A DNA stretch of 64,000 bases from Ignavibacteria bacterium (GCA_016704345.1 JADJAH010000016.1:186001-250000); one strand, 5' to 3'. Numbered from the stretch's first letter, positions 24,862-34,622 are shown. Program-made: numbers and translations. Notes: a model not told the origin generated them from the letters alone.

Positions 24862-27315
24862 TCAGATCACAAATGCTTGTTGACTGCTTGCTTCGCTGTC
24901 TTCATTCCACAGCATCATCGTTTCCTTATGTGTGCTCAAATGTTTCTCAATAGTCATTCTCGCCATCAGAAAACTCAGAGTTGATTCGGCGCCCTGGTTA
25001 AGATTTACGTACTCATCTTCCAGTCCGTCGTAACATCCGCCCGTACAGTGATTGTAAACGATCTGATGCAGGTGATTGTTGCCCAGGAACCAACTGAAAG
25101 CAGTTGTCAATTTATCAAAATAGCTTTCTTCTTTGAACACGCTGTAAAACTTGCTCATTGCAAGAATCGTGTAGGCTACATCAATCGGCTGTTCGCCTCC
25201 GATCACTATCGGAACCGCGTCATTTCCTCTGTGCATCCAGCACTTGTTAGAGATCACTTTTATCCTGCTGTCGCTGAACGTCAGCGATAAGAGAAAATCA
25301 AACGATGCCTTGGCAATTTTCTTATAGATCAAGTCGCCTGTTTCCAGCCATGCGCAAAGCATTGCTTCCGGAAGTATACTGTTGGCATAAGTAAGATAAC
25401 TTTCATACCATTGCCATTTCTGCTCCGATTCATGTAGAAACATTTGCACTAACCTGTTTGCAAGAGTTGTTATGAGCATTGTTCTTACAACCGATCTTTT
25501 CTCAATATTTGAGTAATACAGACCCTTGATCGCAAATGCCATTGAACGAGTGGAGTGCATCATTTCTATGTAAGGCAATGCCTGCTGAATAATTTCATCA
25601 GCTTCAGAGATAAATTCCTGCGGAAGCAAAGCGCCCTTTGAGATAAGATGTCCCAATGCCCATATTGCCCTTCCGTTTGAATCTGCAAGATTAGTTTCAT
25701 AATTCTGTTCGGTGAATCTCTTTTCGCTGTCCACGTAATTCAGAAAATTTCCGCCGGGTTGATGACAGAATTTTATGAAGCTAAGATACTTACGGATGTA
25801 ATCCAGATCCTCTTTATCCTGTGTGATCTCATAATGCATGCAAACCGCAATCATTGCCCGTGCGTTGTCATCCAAAGTATAGCCCGATTCAATGTCAGGC
25901 TGATTGATCTTTGAGAACTGTATCATTGCGAATTCAGTGGTCATCCTTTTCATCTGTCCCAGATTGATATCCGGAAGACGATATTGAAGCGCGAGTTTTT
26001 CGGTGCGATAAACTATCTGCTGTGATTCTGGGGTAATGTTCACTCTACCTGCATCCGAAAAACCCGATTGTCGTGCGATCTTTTGAAGAAGTTCTGCATG
26101 AGCGATCGCGGAATTTTCCCAGGCGGTAGGAACAATGCGTTGTAATGTGCTTGCGCTGAATGCCATCCTCAGCGAATCGTCTCCCAGCAAATGATTGACG
26201 GCGTCAGCCAATTGTTGCGAATTTTGAAAATCAATTATAATTCCGGTCTTCTCGCTCAACACTTCCCGCGCATGCGGGATTGGAGTTGAAATGATAGGAC
26301 AAGCGCAGCTCATCGCATAAGAAAATGTTCCGCTCACAGCCTGATTCGGATCTTTGGATGTGAACAGATAAATATCTGTAAGTTGAAGATATTCAAGCAA
26401 ATCCTGTAACGGAACGTAACTGTTTATGAACTTCACATGCTCGCCAAGATTTAATTCTTCAACCTTAGCTTCCAGCATGTCCCTGTACTTCTCACCTTCC
26501 CGTTTCAACACTCCCGGATGAGTCTTTCCAATCACAAGAAACGCAACATCAGGATTTATCTTAATGATCTCAGGCAGAGAGTTAAGAGTGGTTTCAATTC
26601 CCTTTCCCGAACTAAGCAATCCGAATGTTGAAAGTACTTTCTTTCCCGTTAATCCGTATTTGGCTTTAAGAACTTCTTTGTCAGCATGCTGAACCAGGTG
26701 GGTACCGTGCGGAATCACTTCGATTTTTTCAACAGGCACTCCATAATCATCCGAAAGTATGTGCGCAGCATTCTTTGTCATCACAACAATAGACTCACAC
26801 GCTCCGGCAATATTTCTTACCTTTATTCTAAAAGCTTCATCCGGATGCGGAAGCACCGTGTGAAACACGACTACAATTGGCTTTGTAAGTGAGTATAAGA
26901 ATTGCAGAAAATTATTCTCCCCGCCGTTCTGAAAGAGCCCGAACTCATGCTGCACTATTACAAATCTTAAGCTCTTGTCATTGTTTATAGTATTTGCAAG
27001 CTCAGCATATTTAGGAGAATCAGTTGTGTCAAGAATGTGTTTCACTTCATCCGGGTAAGTATTATCTGATGTTCCGGATTCAAGCGCGCAGACTTTCAGT
27101 GAGAATGAATTGTTGAAGATCTTGTTGAGCGCTTTGAAAAGGTCCTGTGAGTATGTGGCAATGCCGCATTCTCTCGGAGGATATGATGTGATAAACAGGA
27201 TTTCCGGAAGTCCGGAATCTATAGTTATGCTCTCCTCTTCATTCAGTTGAATTGATTCGGAAAACATTTTAGTCATCATAACATCTTCAATTGTTGTTTC
27301 AATTTCTTTGTTCAT
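24862..27315 (-). CDS. GT4 glycosyltransferase fused to a glycosidase-like helical domain
   Basis: 817 residues. Residues ~35-410 are a GT-B fold of family 4: FITSYPPRECGIATYSQDLF near the N-terminus, IPHGTHLV, then LSTFGLLSSGKGIETTLNSL and the donor-site segment NQAVSGTFSYAMSCACPIIS. The usual EX7E motif is altered there (Ser-Gly instead of the first Glu-Gly), a variant seen in this subfamily. Residues ~450-810 are an all-helical toroid-like domain (YTLDDNARAMIAVCMHYE, DSNGRAIWALGHL) resembling (alpha/alpha)6 glycoside-processing domains. The next gene upstream on the strand is a GH130 phosphorylase, so a mannose-containing glycan is a reasonable but unproven substrate. A conserved operator region lies ~350-430 bp upstream. 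Confidence 0.85.
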   Translation of the reverse strand: MNKEIETTIEDVMMTKMFSESIQLNEEESITIDSGLPEILFITSYPPRECGIATYSQDLFKALNKIFNNSFSLKVCALESGTSDNTYPDEVKHILDTTDSPKYAELANTINNDKSLRFVIVQHEFGLFQNGGENNFLQFLYSLTKPIVVVFHTVLPHPDEAFRIKVRNIAGACESIVVMTKNAAHILSDDYGVPVEKIEVIPHGTHLVQHADKEVLKAKYGLTGKKVLSTFGLLSSGKGIETTLNSLPEIIKINPDVAFLVIGKTHPGVLKREGEKYRDMLEAKVEELNLGEHVKFINSYVPLQDLLEYLQLTDIYLFTSKDPNQAVSGTFSYAMSCACPIISTPIPHAREVLSEKTGIIIDFQNSQQLADAVNHLLGDDSLRMAFSASTLQRIVPTAWENSAIAHAELLQKIARQSGFSDAGRVNITPESQQIVYRTEKLALQYRLPDINLGQMKRMTTEFAMIQFSKINQPDIESGYTLDDNARAMIAVCMHYEITQDKEDLDYIRKYLSFIKFCHQPGGNFLNYVDSEKRFTEQNYETNLADSNGRAIWALGHLISKGALLPQEFISEADEIIQQALPYIEMMHSTRSMAFAIKGLYYSNIEKRSVVRTMLITTLANRLVQMFLHESEQKWQWYESYLTYANSILPEAMLCAWLETGDLIYKKIAKASFDFLLSLTFSDSRIKVISNKCWMHRGNDAVPIVIGGEQPIDVAYTILAMSKFYSVFKEESYFDKLTTAFSWFLGNNHLHQIVYNHCTGGCYDGLEDEYVNLNQGAESTLSFLMARMTIEKHLSTHKETMMLWNEDSEASSQQAFVI

Positions 27316-27660
27316 TTTTCATTTTGTTTAATGTTGCGCGGGCGACTCACCGGCATCTTTTCCTCATCAACCGCGCCGCGATTGAGTGTATGTAGTAATA
27401 TAATTCACGTGTTTCTGAAAATTCTTTTTAGTCAATAGCTGCGTCTTTGCTCCTGTTTATTAAAACCGATCTCGAAACATTGCGTATTCTACAATTTACT
27501 GATACAATTTCTGTGCCATTGATGTTAATAATGATTGCTGTATGTTTTAAGCATTTTATTCTCGTCTTATTGGCAGCATTGTCAAAAATGTCAGAAATTG
27601 TCAGTGCCTCAACAGGCTTGATTGCTTAAAAGGAGTTGCTGTGGGTCAAACATATCCAAG

Positions 27661-27745
27661 GGATCTTTGATATTGTAATTTACAAAAGAATTTAATGAAT
27701 ATGCATAGTCCTTTGGGATGATAAGAGGACTAAGTCGTTCTTAAC
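27661..27745 (-). promoter_or_regulatory. Conserved ~85-bp promoter region with dyad operator
   Basis: TAGTCC-N15-GGACTA at 27706-27732 is a perfect dyad. Flanks match 18606-18690, including GGATCTTTGA and TTACAAAAGAAT. It lies ~350 bp upstream of the GT4 gene start at 27315, with no other minus-strand gene between. Confidence 0.6.
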
Positions 27746-27959
27746 TAATTTTGCATGACATTAAGGAATGCTAAGTCTGTGAGATTATCATGATTCAGGA
27801 TTACATTTTCTCGCACACTATTTAATAGCTGTGTAGATTGCCACCCGCCGGTCTGCATCGGGGCAGGTAAACACAAAGGAATTACTGAAGATTTTGTTGA
27901 GTCCTTTGTAAAGTCCGGCCCGGGAGTTAAGTTATCCTACACATTCAGTAGCATTAATT

Positions 27960-28019
27960 CCGAAGAACAGTTCATTCATCAATACATCTTCAATAGTAGT
28001 TTCGATTTCTTTAATTCAT
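27960..28019 (-). pseudogene. Remnant copy of the 5' end of the GT4 gene
   Basis: On the minus strand, ATGAATTAAAGAAATCGAAA, then CTACTATTGAAGATGT and TGATGA, match the first ~60 bp of the GT4 gene at 27315. An extra T after ATGAAT creates an early stop, so it is not translated. The rest of the copy is gone before 27901. Confidence 0.65.
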
Positions 28020-28083
28020 CTTTCAATTTGTCTATTCTCTAATAGCTCCGCGACAAGAGCGGACAAACTCACTGAGGCGCACG

Positions 28084-29061
28084 CTATTCGTTCATCAGCG
28101 GCTCCATAATAAATGTACAAGGTGTGGTCAAAAAGGCTGTGCCTGTAGGGAAGCAAACATTGTTTACCTCTCCTTTTAATTCCCATACATGCTCCGGTTT
28201 GAACAATGGATATGGCAAACGCGCTATTTCTTTCAAAGGATTATCAAGATCGAGTAAAGCTGCGCATGCAGAATACACATATCCCTTTGGTGTATCGTGA
28301 ACGCCGTGATAGATCAGCAGCCATCCGTGTTCCGTTTCAATCGGCGGACACCCTCCGCCAATATAACTTACTTCATGCTTGTACTTAGGAGAGAGTACAA
28401 TGTTCTCCTTCAGATTCATAAAGTAATTTTCCCAGTATGCTTTTGTCAGCTCGTGCAGTTCATTAACGGAAGCAATCTGGACATCGGGTCTCACTCTGTG
28501 AAGAAAAAAAAGCTTGCCGTCAATTCTTCTCGGGAAGAAGATCACATTCTTGTCCCATACAAGAATTTCTTTGTCATGCTTTGTATGAAACCGGATATTG
28601 TCGTTGTAACGGGCATACTTTCTGTTGATCGATCCTTTGCATTCAGCGAGCCGTTTGAATTCATCATAGGAAAACTGTGGTACGATCAATCCGTGCTTTT
28701 CAAAATTTATAAGATCAACAGATGTTGCTAACGCTCCCATTGCATTCACGCCGTCGTAGGCAGTGTAGGTGAGATAGTAGAGATCGTCGATCTTTGTTAT
28801 ACGCGGATCTTCAACTCCATGTGACTCAACATCGGACTGAGGAAACAGCAGAGGAGTGTCATTGCGCTCAGTAACTGTTAAAGGCCCGTCAAGTCTGCAA
28901 TAACCGATGCTTGAGTAATTTCCTTTGCTCACTGCTCTGTAGAACATATGTACGGTATTGCCTTCACGGATCACTGCCGGATTCAGAACACCTTCGTTCT
29001 CAAAACCCAGATCTCTTTTCTCAAGAATGATCCCTTCTTTTTTTACTTCTATCAAATTCAA
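28084..29061 (-). CDS. GH130 glycoside phosphorylase (mannoside phosphorylase type)
   Basis: 325 residues with a five-bladed propeller pattern. Family landmarks are NPAVIREGNTVHMFYRA, SHGVEDPRITKIDDLYYLTY (the Asp of EDPR is the conserved proton donor region in GH130), DKNVIFFPRRIDGK and GGCPPIETEHGWLLIYHGV. Known members phosphorolyse beta-mannosides to mannose 1-phosphate. It precedes the GT4 gene on the same strand with ~770 bp between them, a pairing seen in other Bacteroidota, suggesting turnover or synthesis of a mannan-like or storage glycan. Linkage specificity cannot be told. Cytoplasmic, with no signal peptide. Confidence 0.9.
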   Translation of the reverse strand: MNLIEVKKEGIILEKRDLGFENEGVLNPAVIREGNTVHMFYRAVSKGNYSSIGYCRLDGPLTVTERNDTPLLFPQSDVESHGVEDPRITKIDDLYYLTYTAYDGVNAMGALATSVDLINFEKHGLIVPQFSYDEFKRLAECKGSINRKYARYNDNIRFHTKHDKEILVWDKNVIFFPRRIDGKLFFLHRVRPDVQIASVNELHELTKAYWENYFMNLKENIVLSPKYKHEVSYIGGGCPPIETEHGWLLIYHGVHDTPKGYVYSACAALLDLDNPLKEIARLPYPLFKPEHVWELKGEVNNVCFPTGTAFLTTPCTFIMEPLMNE

Positions 29062-29555
29062 ATTGTAATTGTTTTGGATGTAAATCAGACCTAATGCAAA
29101 GAGGGTTCAATCTCTTTCATCTATGCATATATTTTTTGAACTGATTCTTGAATTCAGGCAATGCAGTCATTGGAAAGCTGTAGAACAATGATGGATGAAA
29201 TCTGCATGCAACAATTGCGGCAATAATTGTTACAATATGCGTGTAGGAGTTAAATTTGCCGATCCTGCTTTAGTGTCTGCTTTGTGATACGCAATTACAA
29301 CCCAATAAGAATTATTGTTGGCAAAAATAAAACGGTTAATAATAGTTCTGATATAATGATAAGCCAACTTTAGCGGTCTGCCGGCAAAGAGTGCGCTTCG
29401 TTTAACTGATGCAGGCAGACGCTTCGCTCCTTTCGACAGTCTCAAGGCTGGTGCTCGGATGACAAAAAAATATTGGTTAAGCCTTACTCGTTCCCAAGCC
29501 ACGGCTTGGTAGCGAGAAGAAAGAATCTCTTTAAGAACTGTGAATCAAATATTTT
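29062..29555. repeat. Intergenic region with two palindromes
   Basis: No gene is supported. At about 29375-29420 GTCTGCCGGC and GCAGGCAGAC bound a ~45-bp element of the GCCTGCC type. At 29487-29516 CTCGTTCCCAAGCC and GCTTGGTAGCGAG form a stem around ACG, a widespread type of palindromic repeat that could also end transcription of the beta-helix gene. Confidence 0.6.
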
Positions 29556-31307
29556 TCACGGTGCTGGTGATTGATTCGCACCAATACTGAACTTGTCAAC
29601 TTCCAAAATTGAATTGCCGAAGAAATCATTCTTTCCGGGATCGAGTCCGAAAAGTTTTTTAAGATTCAGTCCTTTGCCTGAAGCAACTGAAGAAGCATCT
29701 ATTCTGAATTCGGTCATACTGCTTAGCTCATAAGAATTATTGAGATTCAATATATTTGTAGGAAGTGAAATTTTTGGATCTTCAATGACTCCGGAATTCT
29801 TTCCGTTCAGAACTTCACACATGACCGATCTTGAGGTTCTTCCCTGCCAGGATTCATACGTATAGAAAGTATCATTGCCCTCTCTGAATTTGTATGAACC
29901 GTTCTTTGACCAGTACAAATTTCCCTGCAGCACAACACTTGTGGGATTTTGAAGAGGATGAATATTTATAATAAAAACATCCGGATCGTCAGATATGATC
30001 AGGTTGTTTCTGAAAGAAATGTTTGTAGCACTTCGTTCAACTTCAATCACCGACATCTCTATGGAATTCTGCCTGACAGAATGTATTGTATTGTTATATA
30101 CGCTAATGTTATCCGTCGTTTTTGGATTGAACGAACTTACAAGAACTTCACACGCATTGTACACCGACTTCCTCCCGTTTCTTGCACTGATGCTGTATCG
30201 TAAAACGTTATTACTGTTGGCAAGCGGATAACTGTTGCCGTAACAATGAAAGCTGAATCCGGGTCCGTCATTATCATGAGAATAGTTGTATTGCATTGTG
30301 CTATACTGAACTCCGTCACCGAAATGTATTCCGTGCCCGTCAGAACCTGTTGATGCTTTGATATCATAGACTTCATTGTACTGACAGGTTATTCGCCTGC
30401 TTGCGGCAGCTTCAATGCCGGAAGGACCCGAGCCTATGATCGTGTCAAATCCCGATCCTCCGCAACTGTAAACTAAATTCCTCTCTATCAAAACCGAATC
30501 TGCATGAGAAATAAAAATTCCATTACCTGTATATGTATCGTGCCTCCGGGATCCCGGGATGAATTTATTGTAGAAACCAGTAACCCTTGATATCTCACAA
30601 TTTCTTATCGAAATATTTGTAACAGGAAAACTGGACAACGAGTGTAGATAGGAAGCGGACCAGTTGATGATTATTCCAATATGCCCAATAGAATCAATGC
30701 GGCAATTTGTGATCTCAAGTCCGTCATATCCGCCTGCTTCCGGTGACCTTTCATTGAGTGGTGAAACACTTATGGCATTTGTCTGCAGTCCTGAAAATTT
30801 GCAGCTGTCAATCTTGATCCCTCTCAATTTCTTTACGGAATTATGATTGATCAGCCAGAGCCCAATATTATTGTATGCAGTTGAATTCCGCTGATCAAAT
30901 GGTTTAAAACTTCCGGATACATTTATGCTGCGAAATTCCACGTACTCCTTGCCGGAACACATTATCCCGATTGAATCCGCTTTAATGGTTGCCCTCAAAC
31001 CTCCATAGCTTGTATAAACGATCGGAGAATCCGGAATTCCGGAATCTGATATGAGCAAAGCGGATTGATATTGCAGAACATTGGATTCAAAGATCCTCCC
31101 TCCTTCAAATCTTATTGTATCTCCGGGTTTGAATTTTGATGCATTCACTTTCTCCAAACTCTTCCACGGAGATTCAACTGATCTTCCGTCGTTATTGTCA
31201 CTTCCATCGGGACTTACGAAATAACCCCTCTCTGTGCGCGGAGCTGCACAACAGAGGGAGGTTGAAATAATAGTAGCAATTACAATTTTGAAGAAGAGGT
31301 TAATCAC
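29556..31307 (-). CDS. Secreted right-handed beta-helix protein
   Basis: 583 residues. An N-terminal signal (LFFKIVIATIISTSLCCA) precedes GYFVSPDGSDNNDGRS and WKSLEKVNASKFKPGDTIRF, the usual start of polysaccharide-lyase-like parallel beta-helix proteins. The body has coils such as LEITNCRIDSIGHIGI, ISIRNCEISRVTG, VLIERNLVYSCGGSGF and ITCQYNEVYDIKAS. Known members bind or cleave acidic polysaccharides, but no catalytic set is recognisable. It lacks a T9SS tail. It is divergent from the small gene at 31754, with a repeat mosaic in the shared upstream region. Confidence 0.85.
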   Translation of the reverse strand: MINLFFKIVIATIISTSLCCAAPRTERGYFVSPDGSDNNDGRSVESPWKSLEKVNASKFKPGDTIRFEGGRIFESNVLQYQSALLISDSGIPDSPIVYTSYGGLRATIKADSIGIMCSGKEYVEFRSINVSGSFKPFDQRNSTAYNNIGLWLINHNSVKKLRGIKIDSCKFSGLQTNAISVSPLNERSPEAGGYDGLEITNCRIDSIGHIGIIINWSASYLHSLSSFPVTNISIRNCEISRVTGFYNKFIPGSRRHDTYTGNGIFISHADSVLIERNLVYSCGGSGFDTIIGSGPSGIEAAASRRITCQYNEVYDIKASTGSDGHGIHFGDGVQYSTMQYNYSHDNDGPGFSFHCYGNSYPLANSNNVLRYSISARNGRKSVYNACEVLVSSFNPKTTDNISVYNNTIHSVRQNSIEMSVIEVERSATNISFRNNLIISDDPDVFIINIHPLQNPTSVVLQGNLYWSKNGSYKFREGNDTFYTYESWQGRTSRSVMCEVLNGKNSGVIEDPKISLPTNILNLNNSYELSSMTEFRIDASSVASGKGLNLKKLFGLDPGKNDFFGNSILEVDKFSIGANQSPAP

Positions 31308-31459
31308 TGCATATCAGTTAACTTGATGAGTTCCATTTATATTTTCAAGGAAGTCATTCTCTGAATTTTTCACAAGTCAAATTCAATATGTTATCTAATT
31401 CTCTAAACTTATAATAATTGTGCATGTGAATGCTGCTCTGAATGTATCCAGACCCAAAA

Positions 31460-31657
31460 AATATTTCGTTAACAGTAATTGTAAGGTGAGTCCGTTCCAA
31501 AGGTGGGCCTTTGGAACGAGAATCGAGAAATTCTTGCTACGCCATTGCTCACAATTTTTTTAACGGCAATTATACGAAGGCCTGCCTGCCCACTGGCCTT
31601 TGAAGTGTGAAATGCATACCAGCAGGCAGGCGGGTAGTTTTTCCGAAACGAAATATT
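31460..31657. repeat. Mosaic of nested palindromic elements
   Basis: Outer inverted arms AATATTTCGTT (31460) and AACGAAATATT (31647). Inside, in order: a hairpin CGTTCCAAAGG/CCTTTGGAACG (31493-31518); a ~50-bp element with AAATTCTTGCTACGCC and GGCAATTATACGAAGG that is nearly identical to the reverse complement of 62088-62138; and a GCCTGCC-family element (31579-31634). All lie in the shared upstream region of two divergent genes. Confidence 0.8.
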
Positions 31658-31753
31658 CCTAATCTTCCAGCTTAACAGCGCAAAAGAAGATTGCATTAGC
31701 TATTTTTGTAAAAGTGATTTTATAATTTTCAGAATTCATATAAGGAGGAACAA

Positions 31754-32152
31754 ATGATTGAAGAAATTAAGAAAAGTCTGATCAAAGCAGAAGCAAACGT
31801 AAAGAGACTTAGAAAGACAAATTCACGATTCATCATCATCAGTCTTACTGCAAGCGTGCTTGCAACGCTGCTTGCCGGTTCAACAGCTTTCATGGGACCT
31901 CTTGCAGGTCAGGGTCCTCCTGCATGGAAATGGACTTGCGGAATCGTCGCCCTCTTCACAGCAACCGCAACAGTATTTACCGGACTGCAGAAACAACTGA
32001 CTGTTTCAGAGCGACTTTCTAAAGCTACAGAATGTGCAGGAAAGTTGCGGGCAATTGACTTCACAATTTCTAACGCAAAAAGTGAGGAAGATAAGGACGA
32101 GGCAATCACAGATTACAGGAAAGTGCTGGAGGTTTACAGCGAATTTATTTGA
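31754..32152 (+). CDS. Small membrane protein with two TM segments
   Basis: 132 residues. A cytoplasmic N-terminal helix (EEIKKSLIKAEANVKRL) leads into TM1 (~27-48), a short Gly/Pro loop (LAGQGPPAWKW) and TM2 (~62-80), then a helical tail of ~50 residues. The layout resembles SLATT-type proteins, but no specific motif supports that name. The ATG has a strong AGGAGG 5-6 nt upstream, unusual in this window. Function unknown. Confidence 0.75.
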   Translation: MIEEIKKSLIKAEANVKRLRKTNSRFIIISLTASVLATLLAGSTAFMGPLAGQGPPAWKWTCGIVALFTATATVFTGLQKQLTVSERLSKATECAGKLRAIDFTISNAKSEEDKDEAITDYRKVLEVYSEFI

Positions 32153-32240
32153 AGCAGAATTGTGATTTACACAATGATTGAATTCTGAAAGGATATTTGC
32201 AATTTTCTAAATTCATAAACACCAAAAGCGTACTATCCCA

Positions 32241-32792
32241 ATGAAGAGATCGTTACTTACGTTCTTAATATTTTCCGCACTGACCGGAACTGCTCTTTCT
32301 CAATTCAGTCTTCCGCCGTTATCAATGAATTCAAAGGACAAATCAGTTACAGGCAGCTCTGAAAATCTGGCAGAAGTTGCGCTGGCGGTTTTTCCGCTTA
32401 ATCCGATTCTGATGATTGAAGGGAAAAAATTTTATGTCGGGATAACAAAAGAGATAGCGCTCGGATTCTTTCCTTACGGAAGAGTTGCCGCCGAATATTC
32501 TTTGATCTTCCGGGAAACAAGAGTCAACCACATGAGATTTTCATACAATTATGATTTCCCGATTGAAGTAGGTGACTTTGCCGCATTCCTGATATCAATT
32601 GGCGGAGGCTATTTTACTGACTTTGACAAGGAAGGATATTTTCCGCAAGCTTCATTTAGTCTTCTCATTGCGTTTACAGATAATCTTGCTACCAATCCGT
32701 ACTTCAAACTTCGCCATACATTCATGAAAGATAAAGAAGAGTCCGACATCTCAGATGTATCATTCGGATTCAGTCTGTGTTTTATTCCCTGA
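32241..32792 (+). CDS. Secreted hypothetical protein, probable outer-membrane strand protein
   Basis: 183 residues with a signal peptide (SLLTFLIFSALTGTALSQ). The mature part alternates aromatic and polar strands (KFYVGITKEIALGFFPY, VAAEYSLIF, RFSYNYDF, AAFLISIGGGYF, NPYFKLRHTFM) and ends SFGFSLCFIP, so a small outer-membrane barrel is the best guess. No family is recognised. It follows the small membrane gene by ~90 bp on the same strand. Confidence 0.7.
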   Translation: MKRSLLTFLIFSALTGTALSQFSLPPLSMNSKDKSVTGSSENLAEVALAVFPLNPILMIEGKKFYVGITKEIALGFFPYGRVAAEYSLIFRETRVNHMRFSYNYDFPIEVGDFAAFLISIGGGYFTDFDKEGYFPQASFSLLIAFTDNLATNPYFKLRHTFMKDKEESDISDVSFGFSLCFIP

Positions 32793-32819
32793 AAATTCAA
32801 ACACCATAGAAGAAATCAC

Positions 32820-34622
32820 TCATCGAACCACAATCATCTTTCTTGTTGCAGAAAGTTCTCCGGTTTCCAATGAATTCGCTCCACTCACCACAAGTCTGTA
32901 AAAGTAAATTCCGCTCGACAGGTCAGAAGCATTAAAATCATACGAGTAACTCCCGGCAGTTTTGAATTCATCATTAACAAGCCTCATGACTTCTCTTCCA
33001 AGCATGTCATAGATCACTAATCTAACTCTTGAATCATTGTATATATCAAATGAAATGCTTGTTACCGGGTTGAAAGGATTAGGATGATTTTGATGCAGGT
33101 CCGGTTTCTTCTGACGAATTGTTTCTGATGAAGTACCGGAAATAATACTAAAATTATACCTGACAGAAACAAACTCTCCTCTGCCAATAGGAGAACCTGT
33201 TACATGTGTTCCGGCAAGCGAATCTGCCTGACAAACCATTTGCACCTTTGTGGTAAATCCGGATGTGTTGCTAACGGGTGACATGCTCGGAAATCTCCAG
33301 TCGCGCAATGGCAAGGCCGGAGTAATTCTTTCGGGAGGGGGCCAATAATCTCCAAAATTATACGAAATCCAAACCGAATAATATCGGCTTGTGTCAGCGC
33401 CTGTCTGTTCAGTTGTTGCATTGAATGCAACGAAGATATTATTATGAAATGACGCTCTCCCTATTGTCGGTCTGCACAAGGGAAGGAATGCATCACTAAC
33501 GTTTCCGGTGTTCGGGTAGAACGGAACATTCGTGCTGTCGGCTACCAGCATTGGAACTCCACTGTTCAATACCGGGCACCATACACGTATCTGACTGGAC
33601 AATCGTGGAAAAAATTCACTTCTCGTGAGCTTAGATGTATTGAAAGCTACAAAAGGTTGATTGTTGTTTCCGAATACCATGCTCACTCCTCTGAGACAGC
33701 CAAGTTGATTCGTTTCTTCGTCCCAGTCCCAGATCTTTGTTGCTGTATTCCATGTGAGTCCGTCGTCTGTGGAACTTCTGTAGAATACATCATACGGATC
33801 ATCAAAGTCGTACCCTATATATGCATGGCCTATGCTTCCGTTTGGTGCAATTGCGAATGCATAACCCTCTTCGTTATTGCCTACATAAGGAGAGTAACCC
33901 GAAAAATTTCCCGGCGGATTTTGGTTTAAAACAACATTTGTAAAAGCTCTTCGAATATCATTGGAAGATATTCCAATTGATGTGCCGAAAACTATTCTTC
34001 CGGAATATGTTGATAATACCCTCGGCCAAAATTCAGGTAACGGATTTGCCCTTGGAGGATCCAGAGCTGTGAAAACTCCAAACCCGGCCCCCTGATCATA
34101 ATGTATAGATGTTCTTACCGGACCCCACAAATCATAAATTTGATTCGCTATTATGAATGCACCGTTAGAATTAAGGCTGACAGCAGGAAATCCGCTGTTT
34201 CCAACTCCCGGGACATCACCAATAAAATTCCATGTCGCTCCGCGGTCATTACTAAAAATATATGCACATGTTTTTGTTGAAAGACTCGGGTCAGTCGAGT
34301 ACATGACTGAAACGTGAACATTATCCGGTGTTAGCGGATCCTGGCAGATCTGCATCGGTACTCCGTTTGACTGGTAATCATACAAATTGTAAAGTGGAAG
34401 AGTTGAATATTCAATATATGCATTGTCAGTTAACATAGGTTCGAATTGTGTTCTGCGCTCGGTGTGAAAATTAAGTTTCATTTCAGAATCCCCCACATTC
34501 ATAATTTCCAAACCAGTAACCGGTGCAGGAATTGGAACCGGGAAGTCTTGTGATAATGACAGAGAGGGATTGAGAAGACTGCAGGAGATAATTAATGCTA
34601 ATAAGACATTCTGTAATTTCAT
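32820..34622 (-). CDS. BNR/sialidase-like surface protein with T9SS type A sorting domain
   Basis: 600 residues from the ATG at 34622 (MKLQNVLLALIISCSLLNPS, a clean signal peptide); the frame extends 27 codons further upstream without a better start. The middle has BNR/Asp-box-like blades (SNDRGATWNF, STDDGLTWN, SYNFGDYWPPP) as in exo-sialidases and propeller-fold proteins, without a complete sialidase active site by eye. The C-terminal ~85 residues form a T9SS sorting domain: LHQNHPNPFNPVTSISFDIY, LVIYDMLGREVMRLV, FNASDLSSGIYFYRL, ending KMIVVR. Probably exported by T9SS and anchored or released at the surface. The substrate is unknown. Confidence 0.88.
   Translation of the reverse strand: MKLQNVLLALIISCSLLNPSLSLSQDFPVPIPAPVTGLEIMNVGDSEMKLNFHTERRTQFEPMLTDNAYIEYSTLPLYNLYDYQSNGVPMQICQDPLTPDNVHVSVMYSTDPSLSTKTCAYIFSNDRGATWNFIGDVPGVGNSGFPAVSLNSNGAFIIANQIYDLWGPVRTSIHYDQGAGFGVFTALDPPRANPLPEFWPRVLSTYSGRIVFGTSIGISSNDIRRAFTNVVLNQNPPGNFSGYSPYVGNNEEGYAFAIAPNGSIGHAYIGYDFDDPYDVFYRSSTDDGLTWNTATKIWDWDEETNQLGCLRGVSMVFGNNNQPFVAFNTSKLTRSEFFPRLSSQIRVWCPVLNSGVPMLVADSTNVPFYPNTGNVSDAFLPLCRPTIGRASFHNNIFVAFNATTEQTGADTSRYYSVWISYNFGDYWPPPERITPALPLRDWRFPSMSPVSNTSGFTTKVQMVCQADSLAGTHVTGSPIGRGEFVSVRYNFSIISGTSSETIRQKKPDLHQNHPNPFNPVTSISFDIYNDSRVRLVIYDMLGREVMRLVNDEFKTAGSYSYDFNASDLSSGIYFYRLVVSGANSLETGELSATRKMIVVR

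Noticed and set aside
27447..27629. 60-residue plus-strand hydrophobic frame
   Set aside because: AT-rich spacer, no ribosome site, and no family; likely chance.
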